Shown piece by piece: positions 40,973 through 48,984 of a stretch of DNA of 64,000 nt. The stretch is from Pseudobdellovibrio sp. (GTDB lineage Bacteria; Bdellovibrionota; Bdellovibrionia; Bdellovibrionales; Bdellovibrionaceae): the NCBI GenBank assembly GCA_023701385.1, contig JAMPXC010000004.1, positions 1-64,000 on the forward strand, given 5' to 3'. The notes beneath the pieces were generated by a model, which was not told the origin of the DNA, did no database searches, and worked only from the letters and a program-made list of their open reading frames with translations. Position numbers and translations under genes: made by a program. The number at the start of each line of letters is the position of its first letter. Within the stretch, counting starts at the first letter, position 1.

Positions 40973-40979
40973 GTTATTC

Positions 40980-41531
40980 ATGGCTATTCTTGCAACGGTA
41001 AATAAAAAAACTAAAGATGGTCTTGATGTAGCTATCGAAACACCACCGTTAAGTGATGCTGCCGAACTTCTAGAAGTGGCTCGTCGAATCATGAATGAAA
41101 GTAAACATCTTTTGACTCAAGGTGATGAATTTAATTTTACCGTCGAAACCCAAGAAAAGCGTATGCGCGATTTCAGAGAACATCCAGACGGATTACAGTT
41201 AGTCGCTAAGATCAACGGTAAAATCGTGGGTATGCTAGATTTCAAAGTTGGCGCTCGTCGAAGAATTGCTCATCATGGCATGATCGGTGTGTCTTTTGTG
41301 CCTGAGTTTGCAGGCAAAGGATTAGGGCGACTGCTTATGAGCGAACTTATTAACTGGGCCAAAGAAAATCCACGCGTTGAAACGTTACGTTTACAGGTGC
41401 ATGCGACAAATGTTCCCGCCATCGCTTTGTATGAAAAACTAGGTTTTACAGTTGAAGGCCGCGAAGTTAAAGGTATCAAGCTTGAAAATGGCCAATACGA
41501 CGATGTCTTAACGATGGCTTTATTTGTTTAA
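40980..41531 (+). CDS. GNAT-family N-acetyltransferase
   Basis: A 183-residue acetyltransferase. The acetyl-CoA-binding motif VSFVPEFAGKGLGRLLMSELINW is canonical (GKGLGR), followed by VETLRLQVHATNVPAIALYEKLGFTVEGREVKG in two parts, the motif B end. It resembles the broad RimI/YhhY group; the substrate is unknown. It follows the anchored protein at 40373 by 7 bp. After it lies a 51-bp gap to the convergent YecM-HAD gene. Confidence 0.92.
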   Translation: MAILATVNKKTKDGLDVAIETPPLSDAAELLEVARRIMNESKHLLTQGDEFNFTVETQEKRMRDFREHPDGLQLVAKINGKIVGMLDFKVGARRRIAHHGMIGVSFVPEFAGKGLGRLLMSELINWAKENPRVETLRLQVHATNVPAIALYEKLGFTVEGREVKGIKLENGQYDDVLTMALFV

Positions 41532-41582
41532 ACGATCATTGCAGTGCATTTAGGGTCAGACCAGTCTTCATAAAACCTAGAT

Positions 41583-42728
41583 TTACAAAGTTTTGCTGGC
41601 AAAGCTCTCTAAAACATCAGTCATCTTGTGAAAGAAAAGTTCGGCCCCGGTTTCAATCAATGAACATTTTTTGGCATAAGGGTCCCATAAGGCAGCGCCA
41701 CGGATGGCATTAATATTCTTTGCACCCTTCATATCTGTGGGGCTATCGCCAATCATAATCATTTGATCTTTTTCAGCTTGAGCCCAGTCGAAACGAAGAC
41801 TTTGGGCGTGAGGTTTAGAGTTAGTTGTCGTGGCAAAACTTAAAGTGACAAAAAAATTTTCGATCTTGTGGTGTTGCAGGATTTTTCGCGCTGAATATTC
41901 ATCGCGGGCTGTCCACAAGTGTAATTGGTAACCTTGGCTTTTAAGATGGGTAAGAGTTTCAAGCGCGCCATCAAAAAGTTCATAAGTATAATTATCAGAA
42001 ATAATACCCCATTCAGCCATAGCTTGTTTTTGTTTTTCGGGATCAGTTAATCCAAAGGCTTCAAACAGTTTGGGAAAATCGGCTTCAAACTTATCAATAG
42101 ATTCTTGAAGCGATACTTCGCGACCTAAGGCCTTTGTCAGCATCTGACGGTTAATTTCAAAAATATGTTCACGTGAATTAATCAGTGTGCCATCAAAATC
42201 AAAAATAATTTCTTTAATTTTAGCTTCTTCAATTTCAATGACTCGTTCTAATGACAGATGATGAAACTTCACTTGTTTTTCATTTTTTAGTTTTAAACTA
42301 AGTTCAGGGTTAAGAGTTTTATTTCCACCCTCGCTAAAGTGAAGCTGAGGATGTTTTTCGCAAAAACTTGCAAAACTTTCGTTAATTACAAATTCTGCAT
42401 GTTCAAAACCAGTTGGGTAAAAAGCTCCGGGTTTAGGAGCGGGTAATTCAACAAGCTCAATTTCATGAGTCGATGTTTTAAATGGATGATGTAACCTAAA
42501 AGTTGAAATCGCTCGGCCATTCACCGTAGCCTCGGTTAAAAGTTTGCCGTGTTCTGATAAGGCCTGTTTGTAAAAGCTGTACTCTTGGTTGGTGCTCACA
42601 CGAAAACAAAGATGGTCGCACTTTAAGGTCTGAACGGGTATTAGAGTCTTAAGTTCAGTGGTTAAATCTTCAAAAAACTGTTGGCCGGCGGCTATAAAGT
42701 TATTTAATTGGAATTCAGTTGTTTTCAT
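41583..42728 (-). CDS. YecM-HAD hydrolase fusion protein
   Basis: A 381-residue two-domain protein. Residues 1-165 resemble E. coli YecM, a VOC/glyoxalase-like metal-binding protein of unknown activity: LKCDHLCFRV, SEHGKLLTEATVNGRAI, EIELVELPAPK, GFEHAEFVI and VKFHHLSLERVIEIE line up in order. Residues 168-381 are a HAD phosphatase: motif I IIFDFDGTLINS, motif II LHLWTARD (WTA for SxS/T), Lys in TNSKPHAQ and motif IV MIGDSPTDMKGA. Both halves keep their metal/catalytic residues. The gene is divergent from a LysR gene, with a perfect 21-bp palindrome between them. Confidence 0.88.
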   Translation of the reverse strand: MKTTEFQLNNFIAAGQQFFEDLTTELKTLIPVQTLKCDHLCFRVSTNQEYSFYKQALSEHGKLLTEATVNGRAISTFRLHHPFKTSTHEIELVELPAPKPGAFYPTGFEHAEFVINESFASFCEKHPQLHFSEGGNKTLNPELSLKLKNEKQVKFHHLSLERVIEIEEAKIKEIIFDFDGTLINSREHIFEINRQMLTKALGREVSLQESIDKFEADFPKLFEAFGLTDPEKQKQAMAEWGIISDNYTYELFDGALETLTHLKSQGYQLHLWTARDEYSARKILQHHKIENFFVTLSFATTTNSKPHAQSLRFDWAQAEKDQMIMIGDSPTDMKGAKNINAIRGAALWDPYAKKCSLIETGAELFFHKMTDVLESFASKTL

Positions 42729-42750
42729 AGGCTTATTGTCGCTTTTTTGG

Positions 42751-42771
42751 TATGTAATTGTAAATTACATA
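42751..42771. promoter_or_regulatory. Perfect 21-bp LysR-type operator
   Basis: TATGTAATT-GTA-AATTACATA: 9-bp arms around GTA, with the LysR core T-N11-A (TAATTGTAAATTA) at its centre. It lies midway between the divergent starts at 42728 and 42794, 22 bp from each, the expected place for a LysR protein that controls both genes. Confidence 0.7.
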
Positions 42772-42793
42772 AAATTCAATTAAAGTGTGCTTT

Positions 42794-43654
42794 ATGGTTA
42801 CATATCCTAATCTTTACCACCTTAAATACTTCGCTGATGCCGTAGCTCTTGGTAGTATCAGTGCCGCCGCACAAAAAAACTTAGTCACTCATCCGGCAAT
42901 CAGCCGCGCTATTTCAGCTTTAGAGAGACATCTGGAGACTGAATTACTGGTGCATCAAAAAAAGAATTTTAAGGTGACTGAAGCCGGTTACAAAGTGGCC
43001 GAGCAAGCCGAGCTTTTATTAACCAAAGCTGCAGAGTTTCAGTCGCAAAGTCTACAGGCTCGTGAAACACAAGCCATCGAAGTTAAAATTGGAATTTCAC
43101 GAAGCTTAGCGCCTAAGTATTTAAACACTTTGCTAAAAGAACTGAGGGCGCAGTTTCCCAATTTAACAGCTAAAGTTAACTTTGGTACAACAAACGCCAT
43201 TATTGAGTCTATCGCCGATGGATCTCTTGATATTGGAATCACGATCGGAACTTTAAACTTACCAACACTTACGCAGACGGTAGTTAAAAAAGGCCAATTT
43301 GTTTTAGCAGAAGGTGGGCCTAAAAAAAATTGGTTAAAGCCGATCAAAGAAAAATTTTTTATTTTGACTGAACCACGCAGTGAAACTGAAAAACTAAAAG
43401 CCAGCTATAATAAAGAATTTAGCAAAGCTTTTCCGCAGCTATTTGAAATCAACAGCTGGGATGTGATTGGTGAACTTGTGCAAAGTGGTTTAGGCGTAGG
43501 ACTTCTGCCGGACGTAGTAGTGAATGACTGGAAAGAGGGTTCGTACCAGATTTTAAAAACAAACTGGTTTCAAAGTTCTTATGAGATTTATATTCATAAA
43601 CTTAAAACCAAAGCTACAAGCCGGGTTTTAGCCGTAGCCAATGATATTTTCTAA
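42794..43654 (+). CDS. LysR-family transcriptional regulator
   Basis: A 286-residue LysR protein. The HTH is LGSISAAAQKNLVTHPAISR, followed by ISALERHLETELLVHQKKN, and the effector domain starts about residue 85. ATG 42794 is chosen; GTG 42785 is possible. It faces the YecM-HAD gene across a perfect palindrome, so it likely regulates that gene and itself. Its stop overlaps the convergent MerR stop by 4 bp. Confidence 0.92.
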   Translation: MVTYPNLYHLKYFADAVALGSISAAAQKNLVTHPAISRAISALERHLETELLVHQKKNFKVTEAGYKVAEQAELLLTKAAEFQSQSLQARETQAIEVKIGISRSLAPKYLNTLLKELRAQFPNLTAKVNFGTTNAIIESIADGSLDIGITIGTLNLPTLTQTVVKKGQFVLAEGGPKKNWLKPIKEKFFILTEPRSETEKLKASYNKEFSKAFPQLFEINSWDVIGELVQSGLGVGLLPDVVVNDWKEGSYQILKTNWFQSSYEIYIHKLKTKATSRVLAVANDIF

Positions 43655-44019
43655 TTTTTAGTGCGGTAAATATGATCTAAAGGGCATTCGGAGCTGAGAG
43701 CCTTTTTTAAATTCTTCTGGAATTTTTTTAAGTCTTTGATTTTTTGATTAAGCTCTTCAACTTTTTTTTCCATGGCCTGGTTTACTTTTTGTTTTTCTAG
43801 TCCAGTTCCAACCATCGCTTTGGCGAAGACTTTAATTTCATTTAAAGTAAACCCTAAATTCTTAGCATAGATTAAAAGCTTTAAAAGTTCCAAAGAATCG
43901 TCGTTGTACTGACGGTAACCATTGTCTGAACGACGTGAAAGAATAAGCCCTCTTTGCTCGTAATATCTGATAGTTGAAGGCGGGATATTCAGTTTTTTTG
44001 CCACTTCGTTAATTTTCAT
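43651..44019 (-). CDS. MerR-family transcriptional regulator
   Basis: A 122-residue MerR protein. N-terminal winged HTH: INEVAKKLNIPPSTIRYYEQRGL and RSDNGYRQYNDDSLELLKLL, then a long coiled-coil dimer helix (EKKVEELNQKIKDLKKFQKNL in two stretches). Only one Cys follows (SSECPLDH), so it is not a typical CxxC metal sensor. The divergent MBL gene has a promoter with a 20-bp spacer and internal dyad, the hallmark of MerR control; this is the obvious target. AAGGGG precedes the ATG. Confidence 0.92.
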   Translation of the reverse strand: MKINEVAKKLNIPPSTIRYYEQRGLILSRRSDNGYRQYNDDSLELLKLLIYAKNLGFTLNEIKVFAKAMVGTGLEKQKVNQAMEKKVEELNQKIKDLKKFQKNLKKALSSECPLDHIYRTKN

Positions 44020-44029
44020 AAAAAGCCCC

Positions 44030-44061
44030 TTGAGCTTAAAGCATACTTTAAGGTTTATAAT
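44030..44061 (+). promoter_or_regulatory. MerR-type promoter/operator
   Basis: TTGAGC (44030-44035), 20-bp spacer, perfect TATAAT (44056-44061). Spanning the -35 end and spacer is the dyad CTTAAAG-CATA-CTTTAAG (44035-44041, 44046-44052). Over-long spacers with an internal dyad are diagnostic of MerR regulators, which untwist the DNA to activate. Confidence 0.85.
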
Positions 44062-44080
44062 AAGTAAATTGGAGATAAAA

Positions 44081-44953
44081 ATGAAACCTTATTTGATCTT
44101 TTTGATACTAGCCTTTGTTAATTTCACCTTCGCTGCCGAAGTAAAGCTTGCACAGATTAAAACCGGGGATGCCAAAAGCTCAGAGTCTTTAGTGTATAAA
44201 GGCGGAAAAATATTTAAACAATCTATTTCAAATCACACAGCCTTTTTAATTAAGCATGATAATGAGTACATCTTATTTGATACAGGGCTCGGCAAAAACG
44301 TTAAAGAACAAGTTAGTAAAGATATGCCGTGGTGGGGAAAAGTTCTTTTCACTTTTGAAAACGTAAATCCGGCGGTTGAACAGTTAAAGGCACAAAATAT
44401 TACAGTGAAAGATATTTACCTTTCGCATTTGCATTGGGATCACGCTAGTGGTCTTACAGATTTTCCAGATAGTAAGTTTCATGTGCCTGAAATTGAAATG
44501 ACCGAAGTATTTGATCCGCACGTTCCTCCTAAGGCCGCCGCTTTTTTAAAGTCGCAGTTTGAATTTAGCAAAGAACAGTGGAGTAAGTTTGAATTTAGCC
44601 AGAAAGAATTTATGGGCTTTAAAAAAAGCTTTGATATTTTCGGTGATCAAAGTGTGGTCTTGGTTTCGCTTCCAGGGCACACGTTAGGTTCGGTGGGAAT
44701 GGTTGTCACAACGGCTAAGAAAAAATATTTTTTAGTGGGAGATTTAGTCTGGAGAAAAAAAGCGCTTGAGGCCTTAGCACCTAAGTTTATTGTAGCCTCT
44801 ATGATTGTTGACGGAAATCGTGATGAAGTGACAAAAACAATGGAGAAAGTCTTAGCTTTTCACAAAACATACCCTGAAGTTGAAATCATTCCGGCTCATG
44901 ACGAAGAAGTTCAAACTCCGTTGGGATATTTTCCAACTTGGGTTACTGAGTAA
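44081..44953 (+). CDS. Exported MBL-fold metallohydrolase under MerR control
   Basis: A 290-residue exported protein (signal peptide MKPYLIFLILAFVNFTFAA). The metallo-beta-lactamase fold is clear: LFDTGLGKN, zinc motif SHLHWDHASG (HxHxDH), second-site His in LPGHTLGSVGMV, LVGDLVW and PAHDEEV. It belongs to the lactonase/alkylsulfatase-like broad group; no substrate can be named. ATG 44081 has GGAGA at 44071-44075 and gives the signal peptide. It is controlled by the MerR-type promoter at 44030, so its substrate or a related stress likely induces it. Confidence 0.9.
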   Translation: MKPYLIFLILAFVNFTFAAEVKLAQIKTGDAKSSESLVYKGGKIFKQSISNHTAFLIKHDNEYILFDTGLGKNVKEQVSKDMPWWGKVLFTFENVNPAVEQLKAQNITVKDIYLSHLHWDHASGLTDFPDSKFHVPEIEMTEVFDPHVPPKAAAFLKSQFEFSKEQWSKFEFSQKEFMGFKKSFDIFGDQSVVLVSLPGHTLGSVGMVVTTAKKKYFLVGDLVWRKKALEALAPKFIVASMIVDGNRDEVTKTMEKVLAFHKTYPEVEIIPAHDEEVQTPLGYFPTWVTE

Positions 44954-44956
44954 AAG

Positions 44957-46084
44957 TTATTTTCTAGCGTCGATCGGAAGGCGAACTGTGAAAGTAGTTC
45001 CGTGAGTGGGACTGCTTTCAAGCGAGACCGAACCATGGTGTGATAGCGCTAACCCTTGAACAAGAGAAAGCCCGATGCCCCAGCCTTTTTGTTTGCTGGC
45101 CTTGGCGAATTCGGTTCTTTGATATTGATGGAAAAGCAATTTTTGATCTTCAGGAGAAATTGGATTTCCTAAGTTGTGTACGCCGACTTCCAGATAATCG
45201 CCATCGCGTTTGATGGAGATTGTGACCGGCGTATCTTCTGAACCATATTTAATAGCATTACTGGCCAAGTTTTCAATCAGGCGGTGAATGGCCATGTTGT
45301 CCCAGAATACATTGATTTTTCCAGCCGGATTTTGCACGACAAATCTTTTTCCATGCAGGTCTTCAAGATCTTTTATGGCGTTGGCAAGAAGCATATCTAG
45401 TTGATGTTCTTCAACAAAGACTGGTAAGCCTTCGTTGGCCTTTAAACGATTGGCATCGAGTAAATCGTGAATCATGCGGTCTGCACGGTCAACATTGTTC
45501 ATTATGCGGTGAAGGCACTTTTCGACGATATCTGGAGTGCAATTTTTAAGTTGTAAAATTTGTGCGCTCATTTTTACAGCGGCAAGTGGTGTTCGTAAGT
45601 CGTGGCTAAGGGCTGAGACAAATTTTTCGCGTAAATCTTTTTCTAATTCTAATTCGCGTAAACTTTGTTCCAGCTTTTTGCGTGCAAGGACTTTGTCGGT
45701 AACTTCTCTTGGGGTGGCTAGGATGCGAAACAGTTGTCCATCGCCATAATCAATACGTGAAAAAGTCGTATCGAAGTAGCGCTCTTCGATTTGGCCAGTT
45801 GTCGTGTTTTTTAGATGAGCAACACCCTCATGGGAAAAGAAATGTTCTCCGGTTTCGTAAACTTTTTTTAAAATATCCGGAAAACGCGAGTTAGCCAGTT
45901 CAGGAACAGCGTCAAGCAGTGGTTTTCCTAAAAGATCGCGACCTGGGTAGATCAATTGATAAGTGTCGTTAAGCATTTCGTAGACCATGTCAGGGCCTTT
46001 GAAAATAACTAATGGGGCTTCGCTGCCGTAAAATACAGCCTCAAACTTCAGTTGTTCTGTGTTTTGATTTTGTGGGTTCCCCAT
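44957..46084 (-). CDS. Orphan PAS sensor histidine kinase
   Basis: A soluble 375-residue kinase. Residues 10-130 are a PAS domain (PLVIFKGPDMVYEMLNDTY, GKPLLDAVPEL). HisKA has H161 in ALSHDLRTPLAAVKMSAQIL, then an ATPase domain with N-box ENLASNAIKYG and G2 GWGIGLSLVQG. The G1 box is HNLGNPIS, lacking the usual Asp, the same variation as in the kinase at 5504 (KNHGEPIP); the two kinases are paralogues over HisKA-ATPase. No receiver or response regulator is nearby. It is convergent with the MBL gene, 3 bp apart. Confidence 0.92.
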   Translation of the reverse strand: MGNPQNQNTEQLKFEAVFYGSEAPLVIFKGPDMVYEMLNDTYQLIYPGRDLLGKPLLDAVPELANSRFPDILKKVYETGEHFFSHEGVAHLKNTTTGQIEERYFDTTFSRIDYGDGQLFRILATPREVTDKVLARKKLEQSLRELELEKDLREKFVSALSHDLRTPLAAVKMSAQILQLKNCTPDIVEKCLHRIMNNVDRADRMIHDLLDANRLKANEGLPVFVEEHQLDMLLANAIKDLEDLHGKRFVVQNPAGKINVFWDNMAIHRLIENLASNAIKYGSEDTPVTISIKRDGDYLEVGVHNLGNPISPEDQKLLFHQYQRTEFAKASKQKGWGIGLSLVQGLALSHHGSVSLESSPTHGTTFTVRLPIDARK

Positions 46085-46144
46085 ATGAGCCCTAGTATAG
46101 GGTGCTCATTGGGGAATGTCAGCCCTTAATCAGGGGTTATTTAA

Positions 46145-47194
46145 TTATCTGACTTTAATCAAAAAAATGAAAAGTGTGAGTGTGATAATGACTTGCAGCA
46201 GGGCAAAGCGCATAAGAACCTGGGTATTTGACCAGCCTTTATTGTGGCGAACGTGATCGTGAAGCGGGAAGCGAATATTTTTTAGAAATGATACTTTGAA
46301 AAAGCGCATAATGGCCACTTTAACCAAACCCGTTCCGCCGTTAACCATAAGCACCGCAGAGACGATCAAAATACAAAATGGATTTCCAGACTTGATCACA
46401 AAAACTCCAAGTAAAAATCCTAAAGCGCGTGAACCTGCGTCGCCCATTAATAAAATCGAAGGGTTTGCGTTGTACCAAAGATACCCCAAAATACAGCCGA
46501 CCATTGAAAAAGCCATCATTCCCCAGACGGCACCGTCGGCATAATGAGGTAGCAACAGGTAATGCGAAATTTCTTTGTGGCCTAAAATAAAATAAAGTAA
46601 AGCGCCCAAACTTGTAAAAGCAAACGCTGTTAAAGTTCCTGATAATCCATCAACGCCATCGGAACAGTTAGTTGAATTGATAGTGGCCCAAAGAAGAACT
46701 GTGGCCAGTGGCACAAATAACCATAGCGGCATAAAAAACATTTGCGAAGTAAATGGCAACCAGATCGAAACATCTTTCATTCCACTTAAGAGTAAGGCTG
46801 CGGCAATGGCTAAAACCATGTCGATTAAACCTTTTTTGTATTCGCCCCAAGATGTTACTGATTTGTCATCTAACCAGCCAGACAACATGGCTCCGAAAGT
46901 TAAAGTCAAAATTCCCAAAATTTCAAATGACCAGGGTAGGAACAGAAGTTCGATAAAAAGAAATAAGCAGATAAAAATAACACCGGCACCTGTGGGTTTG
47001 CCGGCTGCTACCGCACTTTGAACCGCATGGTTACGGCCGCGGTCACGCGGAAGTTTATTCATTAGTCGCGGCAGTAAAATAAATGTCAGTAAAAAACAAG
47101 AAAGAACACTAAGACCGCTTAAAAATAAATGTGATGTTAATAGACGAAAGGGCCCGAAATACTGCGCGAGAAATTCACCTAACCAATAAACCAT
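46145..47194 (-). CDS. MraY-like phospho-sugar:undecaprenyl-phosphate transferase
   Basis: A 349-residue membrane protein with about ten helices. Family motifs: RDRGRNHAV, GKPTGAGVIF, MLSGWLDDKS (catalytic Asp-Asp), NSTNCSDGVDGLSG, LLMGDAGSRALG and a C-terminal PLHDHVRHNKGWSNTQVLMRF. The last element matches MraY's PxHHHxE...GW.E..V..RF, with HDH in place of HHH. It looks like a MraY-type enzyme rather than WecA, but it stands outside any mur/fts cluster and deviates at two motifs, so a second, specialised MraY or another carrier-lipid transferase is likely. A dyad precedes it (47206). Confidence 0.87.
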   Translation of the reverse strand: MVYWLGEFLAQYFGPFRLLTSHLFLSGLSVLSCFLLTFILLPRLMNKLPRDRGRNHAVQSAVAAGKPTGAGVIFICLFLFIELLFLPWSFEILGILTLTFGAMLSGWLDDKSVTSWGEYKKGLIDMVLAIAAALLLSGMKDVSIWLPFTSQMFFMPLWLFVPLATVLLWATINSTNCSDGVDGLSGTLTAFAFTSLGALLYFILGHKEISHYLLLPHYADGAVWGMMAFSMVGCILGYLWYNANPSILLMGDAGSRALGFLLGVFVIKSGNPFCILIVSAVLMVNGGTGLVKVAIMRFFKVSFLKNIRFPLHDHVRHNKGWSNTQVLMRFALLQVIITLTLFIFLIKVR

Positions 47195-47205
47195 TATGCT
47201 TACTC

Positions 47206-47242
47206 CAAGAAGTTACCCTTTTAGTATAAGAGTAACTTCTTG
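47206..47242. promoter_or_regulatory. Operator-like dyad overlapping the MraY-like promoter
   Basis: CAAGAAGTTAC (47206-47216) and its exact complement GTAACTTCTTG (47232-47242), 15 nt apart. On the minus strand the centre contains TATACT, which with TTGGCT 18 bp upstream makes a plausible promoter. The proximal arm abuts the GGAG ribosome-binding site. It could be a repressor site or, in RNA, a hairpin. Confidence 0.55.
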
Positions 47243-47384
47243 ATTGAGCCAAGCTAGAATTGATGTTTTCTTTAAGGGTCACAACGTATAATCCTTAGAC
47301 ATTATTTGCTCCTGAAGTCTCATAAAACGTCACTAGCTCTGGTATAAGCCTCGCAAAGCTTGGTTGATATCACGGGAGAGTTTT

Positions 47385-48149
47385 ATGTTAAAAGCTATCG
47401 CGCCTATTGTAATGTCTTGTTTAATTGCCGCTCCGGCTTTAGCCGCTGATGGCGTACCTCAACTTGATGGGCCACAAGCTAATCAATTTATGACGATCGT
47501 TATTTCGAAGCTTCTAAACAGTATCGATTTTAATAGAACCACAATTAGCTTTAATGCCGCTGATATCAAGATCGGACCAGGTAAAAATGGCCGTAATTCA
47601 GTTTTAAGCATTGAAAAGTTAAATGCCGGCGCTAATGTTTTCTTTAAGCAAGATATCGTGATCGGTACAGATGAGATTTTACCGAGTCTTCCGATGCAGG
47701 CTCAGTTCAAAGATTTAATTCCTAAAATTTCGGTTCTTTTAGACGGTAAAAAGTTAGTGGCTGAAGTGACTTCGCAAAGTGCTGACAGTTTTAAAATCGC
47801 AGCTAATTTTTATGATGCAAAAAATTCTGCAAGTTTAAAAGCTGTTTCTTTACCGATTACTTTAGGTAATTCAGTAAGTTCAAATTTATTAAGCCTTAAA
47901 TTTACTTCTTTAACTCTTGAATTAAGTGCCCCAACAGCTGCAGAACAAGCGAGTGCTTTAAATGAGTTAGATATTGAAGATAAATCGAATTTAAAAGTAA
48001 CTTCAAAAGTTGCAGGCAATTGTTCGATCAGTGATAACACAAATTCAGTTTCGCAAAAATTTGATACTTGTGTTTTAGGTGGATATTACTTCTTAAATAC
48101 ACAAACAAACCAAAGCTTTCCGGCTATTAAATTTAAAATTTCTAAATAA
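47385..48149 (+). CDS. Exported protein of unknown function
   Basis: A 254-residue protein with a signal peptide (MLKAIAPIVMSCLIAAPALAA). The mature part appears mostly beta, with two Cys near the end (AGNCSISD, FDTCVLGG). No family recognised. ATG 47385 has GGGAGAG just upstream; a TATAAT at 47287-47292 may be the -10. It heads three tightly packed genes (gaps 13 and -1 bp) that all encode exported proteins. Confidence 0.7.
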   Translation: MLKAIAPIVMSCLIAAPALAADGVPQLDGPQANQFMTIVISKLLNSIDFNRTTISFNAADIKIGPGKNGRNSVLSIEKLNAGANVFFKQDIVIGTDEILPSLPMQAQFKDLIPKISVLLDGKKLVAEVTSQSADSFKIAANFYDAKNSASLKAVSLPITLGNSVSSNLLSLKFTSLTLELSAPTAAEQASALNELDIEDKSNLKVTSKVAGNCSISDNTNSVSQKFDTCVLGGYYFLNTQTNQSFPAIKFKISK

Positions 48150-48162
48150 ACGGGAATAATTT

Positions 48163-48984
48163 ATGAAAAAACAAATTATTGCGGCAATTCTAATAGTAAG
48201 TACATGTCTAGCTAGTTTTGTTAAAGCTGAAGAAGTGGCTTGGCCATCAAAGCCAGACCTTGAAAATACGAATTATGCCGTATTATACAGTTTAGCAAGT
48301 TTTGTGTTCTGGAACAGTGAAACCTCATTGCAGCAGAACTTCGGCTTACATTCAAATCTATGTACTTACACAAGTAACCGCACGAAAAAAACATTTAAAT
48401 TTAAAAAAATCGGCGCTTGTGCATTCGAGGTCGCTAAAGACAAATTACTTTCTGAAGACAAGATCAATTCAATTTATATTTGGGCTAATAACGATAAAAA
48501 CGAAGAAATCGTTTTTAAACTTGACTGGGAGCCGAAGCTAAATTCTTTCTTTGCGGTTTTAAAACAGGCCGGTGAATTACAATTTGAAGGTGCTTTTAGA
48601 TTGTTGCAAAAAATCGGATATACACCAAGTTATGAAGATTCAATTGTTGGTGATATTAAGCTTACTTTTAAAAACGATGATCAAAATCAAGCGGCTTTAA
48701 GAAATCTATTAACAGAACTTTTACCTTCTCGATTTGAGTTTTTATCAAGCCCTGCTTCGGCAGCTGATATCATGAGCCAAGTTCAAGAAGTGGGTATCAA
48801 ATTTTCGTTTGATAAAGACCAACAAAGAGATACAGAAAAGTATTTACTGCAAAATATTAAGGTCGATGTGGTTTTAAGTAATTACATTTTACACTTTAAA
48901 GGCCGCTCTAACATTAATCCATTAAAAGAAACACGTTCATTTTCGTTAGATGCCCAGCTTAACGTTGAAAGAAGAGGCCAATAA
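48163..48984 (+). CDS. Exported protein of unknown function
   Basis: A 273-residue protein with a signal peptide (MKKQIIAAILIVSTCLASFVKA). Two Cys lie close in the first third (NLCTYTSNR, IGACAFEV). Much of the rest alternates amphipathic strands and helices with no motif I know. Second gene of the exported-protein operon; its stop overlaps the next start (TAATG), implying coupled translation and joint function. Confidence 0.68.
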   Translation: MKKQIIAAILIVSTCLASFVKAEEVAWPSKPDLENTNYAVLYSLASFVFWNSETSLQQNFGLHSNLCTYTSNRTKKTFKFKKIGACAFEVAKDKLLSEDKINSIYIWANNDKNEEIVFKLDWEPKLNSFFAVLKQAGELQFEGAFRLLQKIGYTPSYEDSIVGDIKLTFKNDDQNQAALRNLLTELLPSRFEFLSSPASAADIMSQVQEVGIKFSFDKDQQRDTEKYLLQNIKVDVVLSNYILHFKGRSNINPLKETRSFSLDAQLNVERRGQ

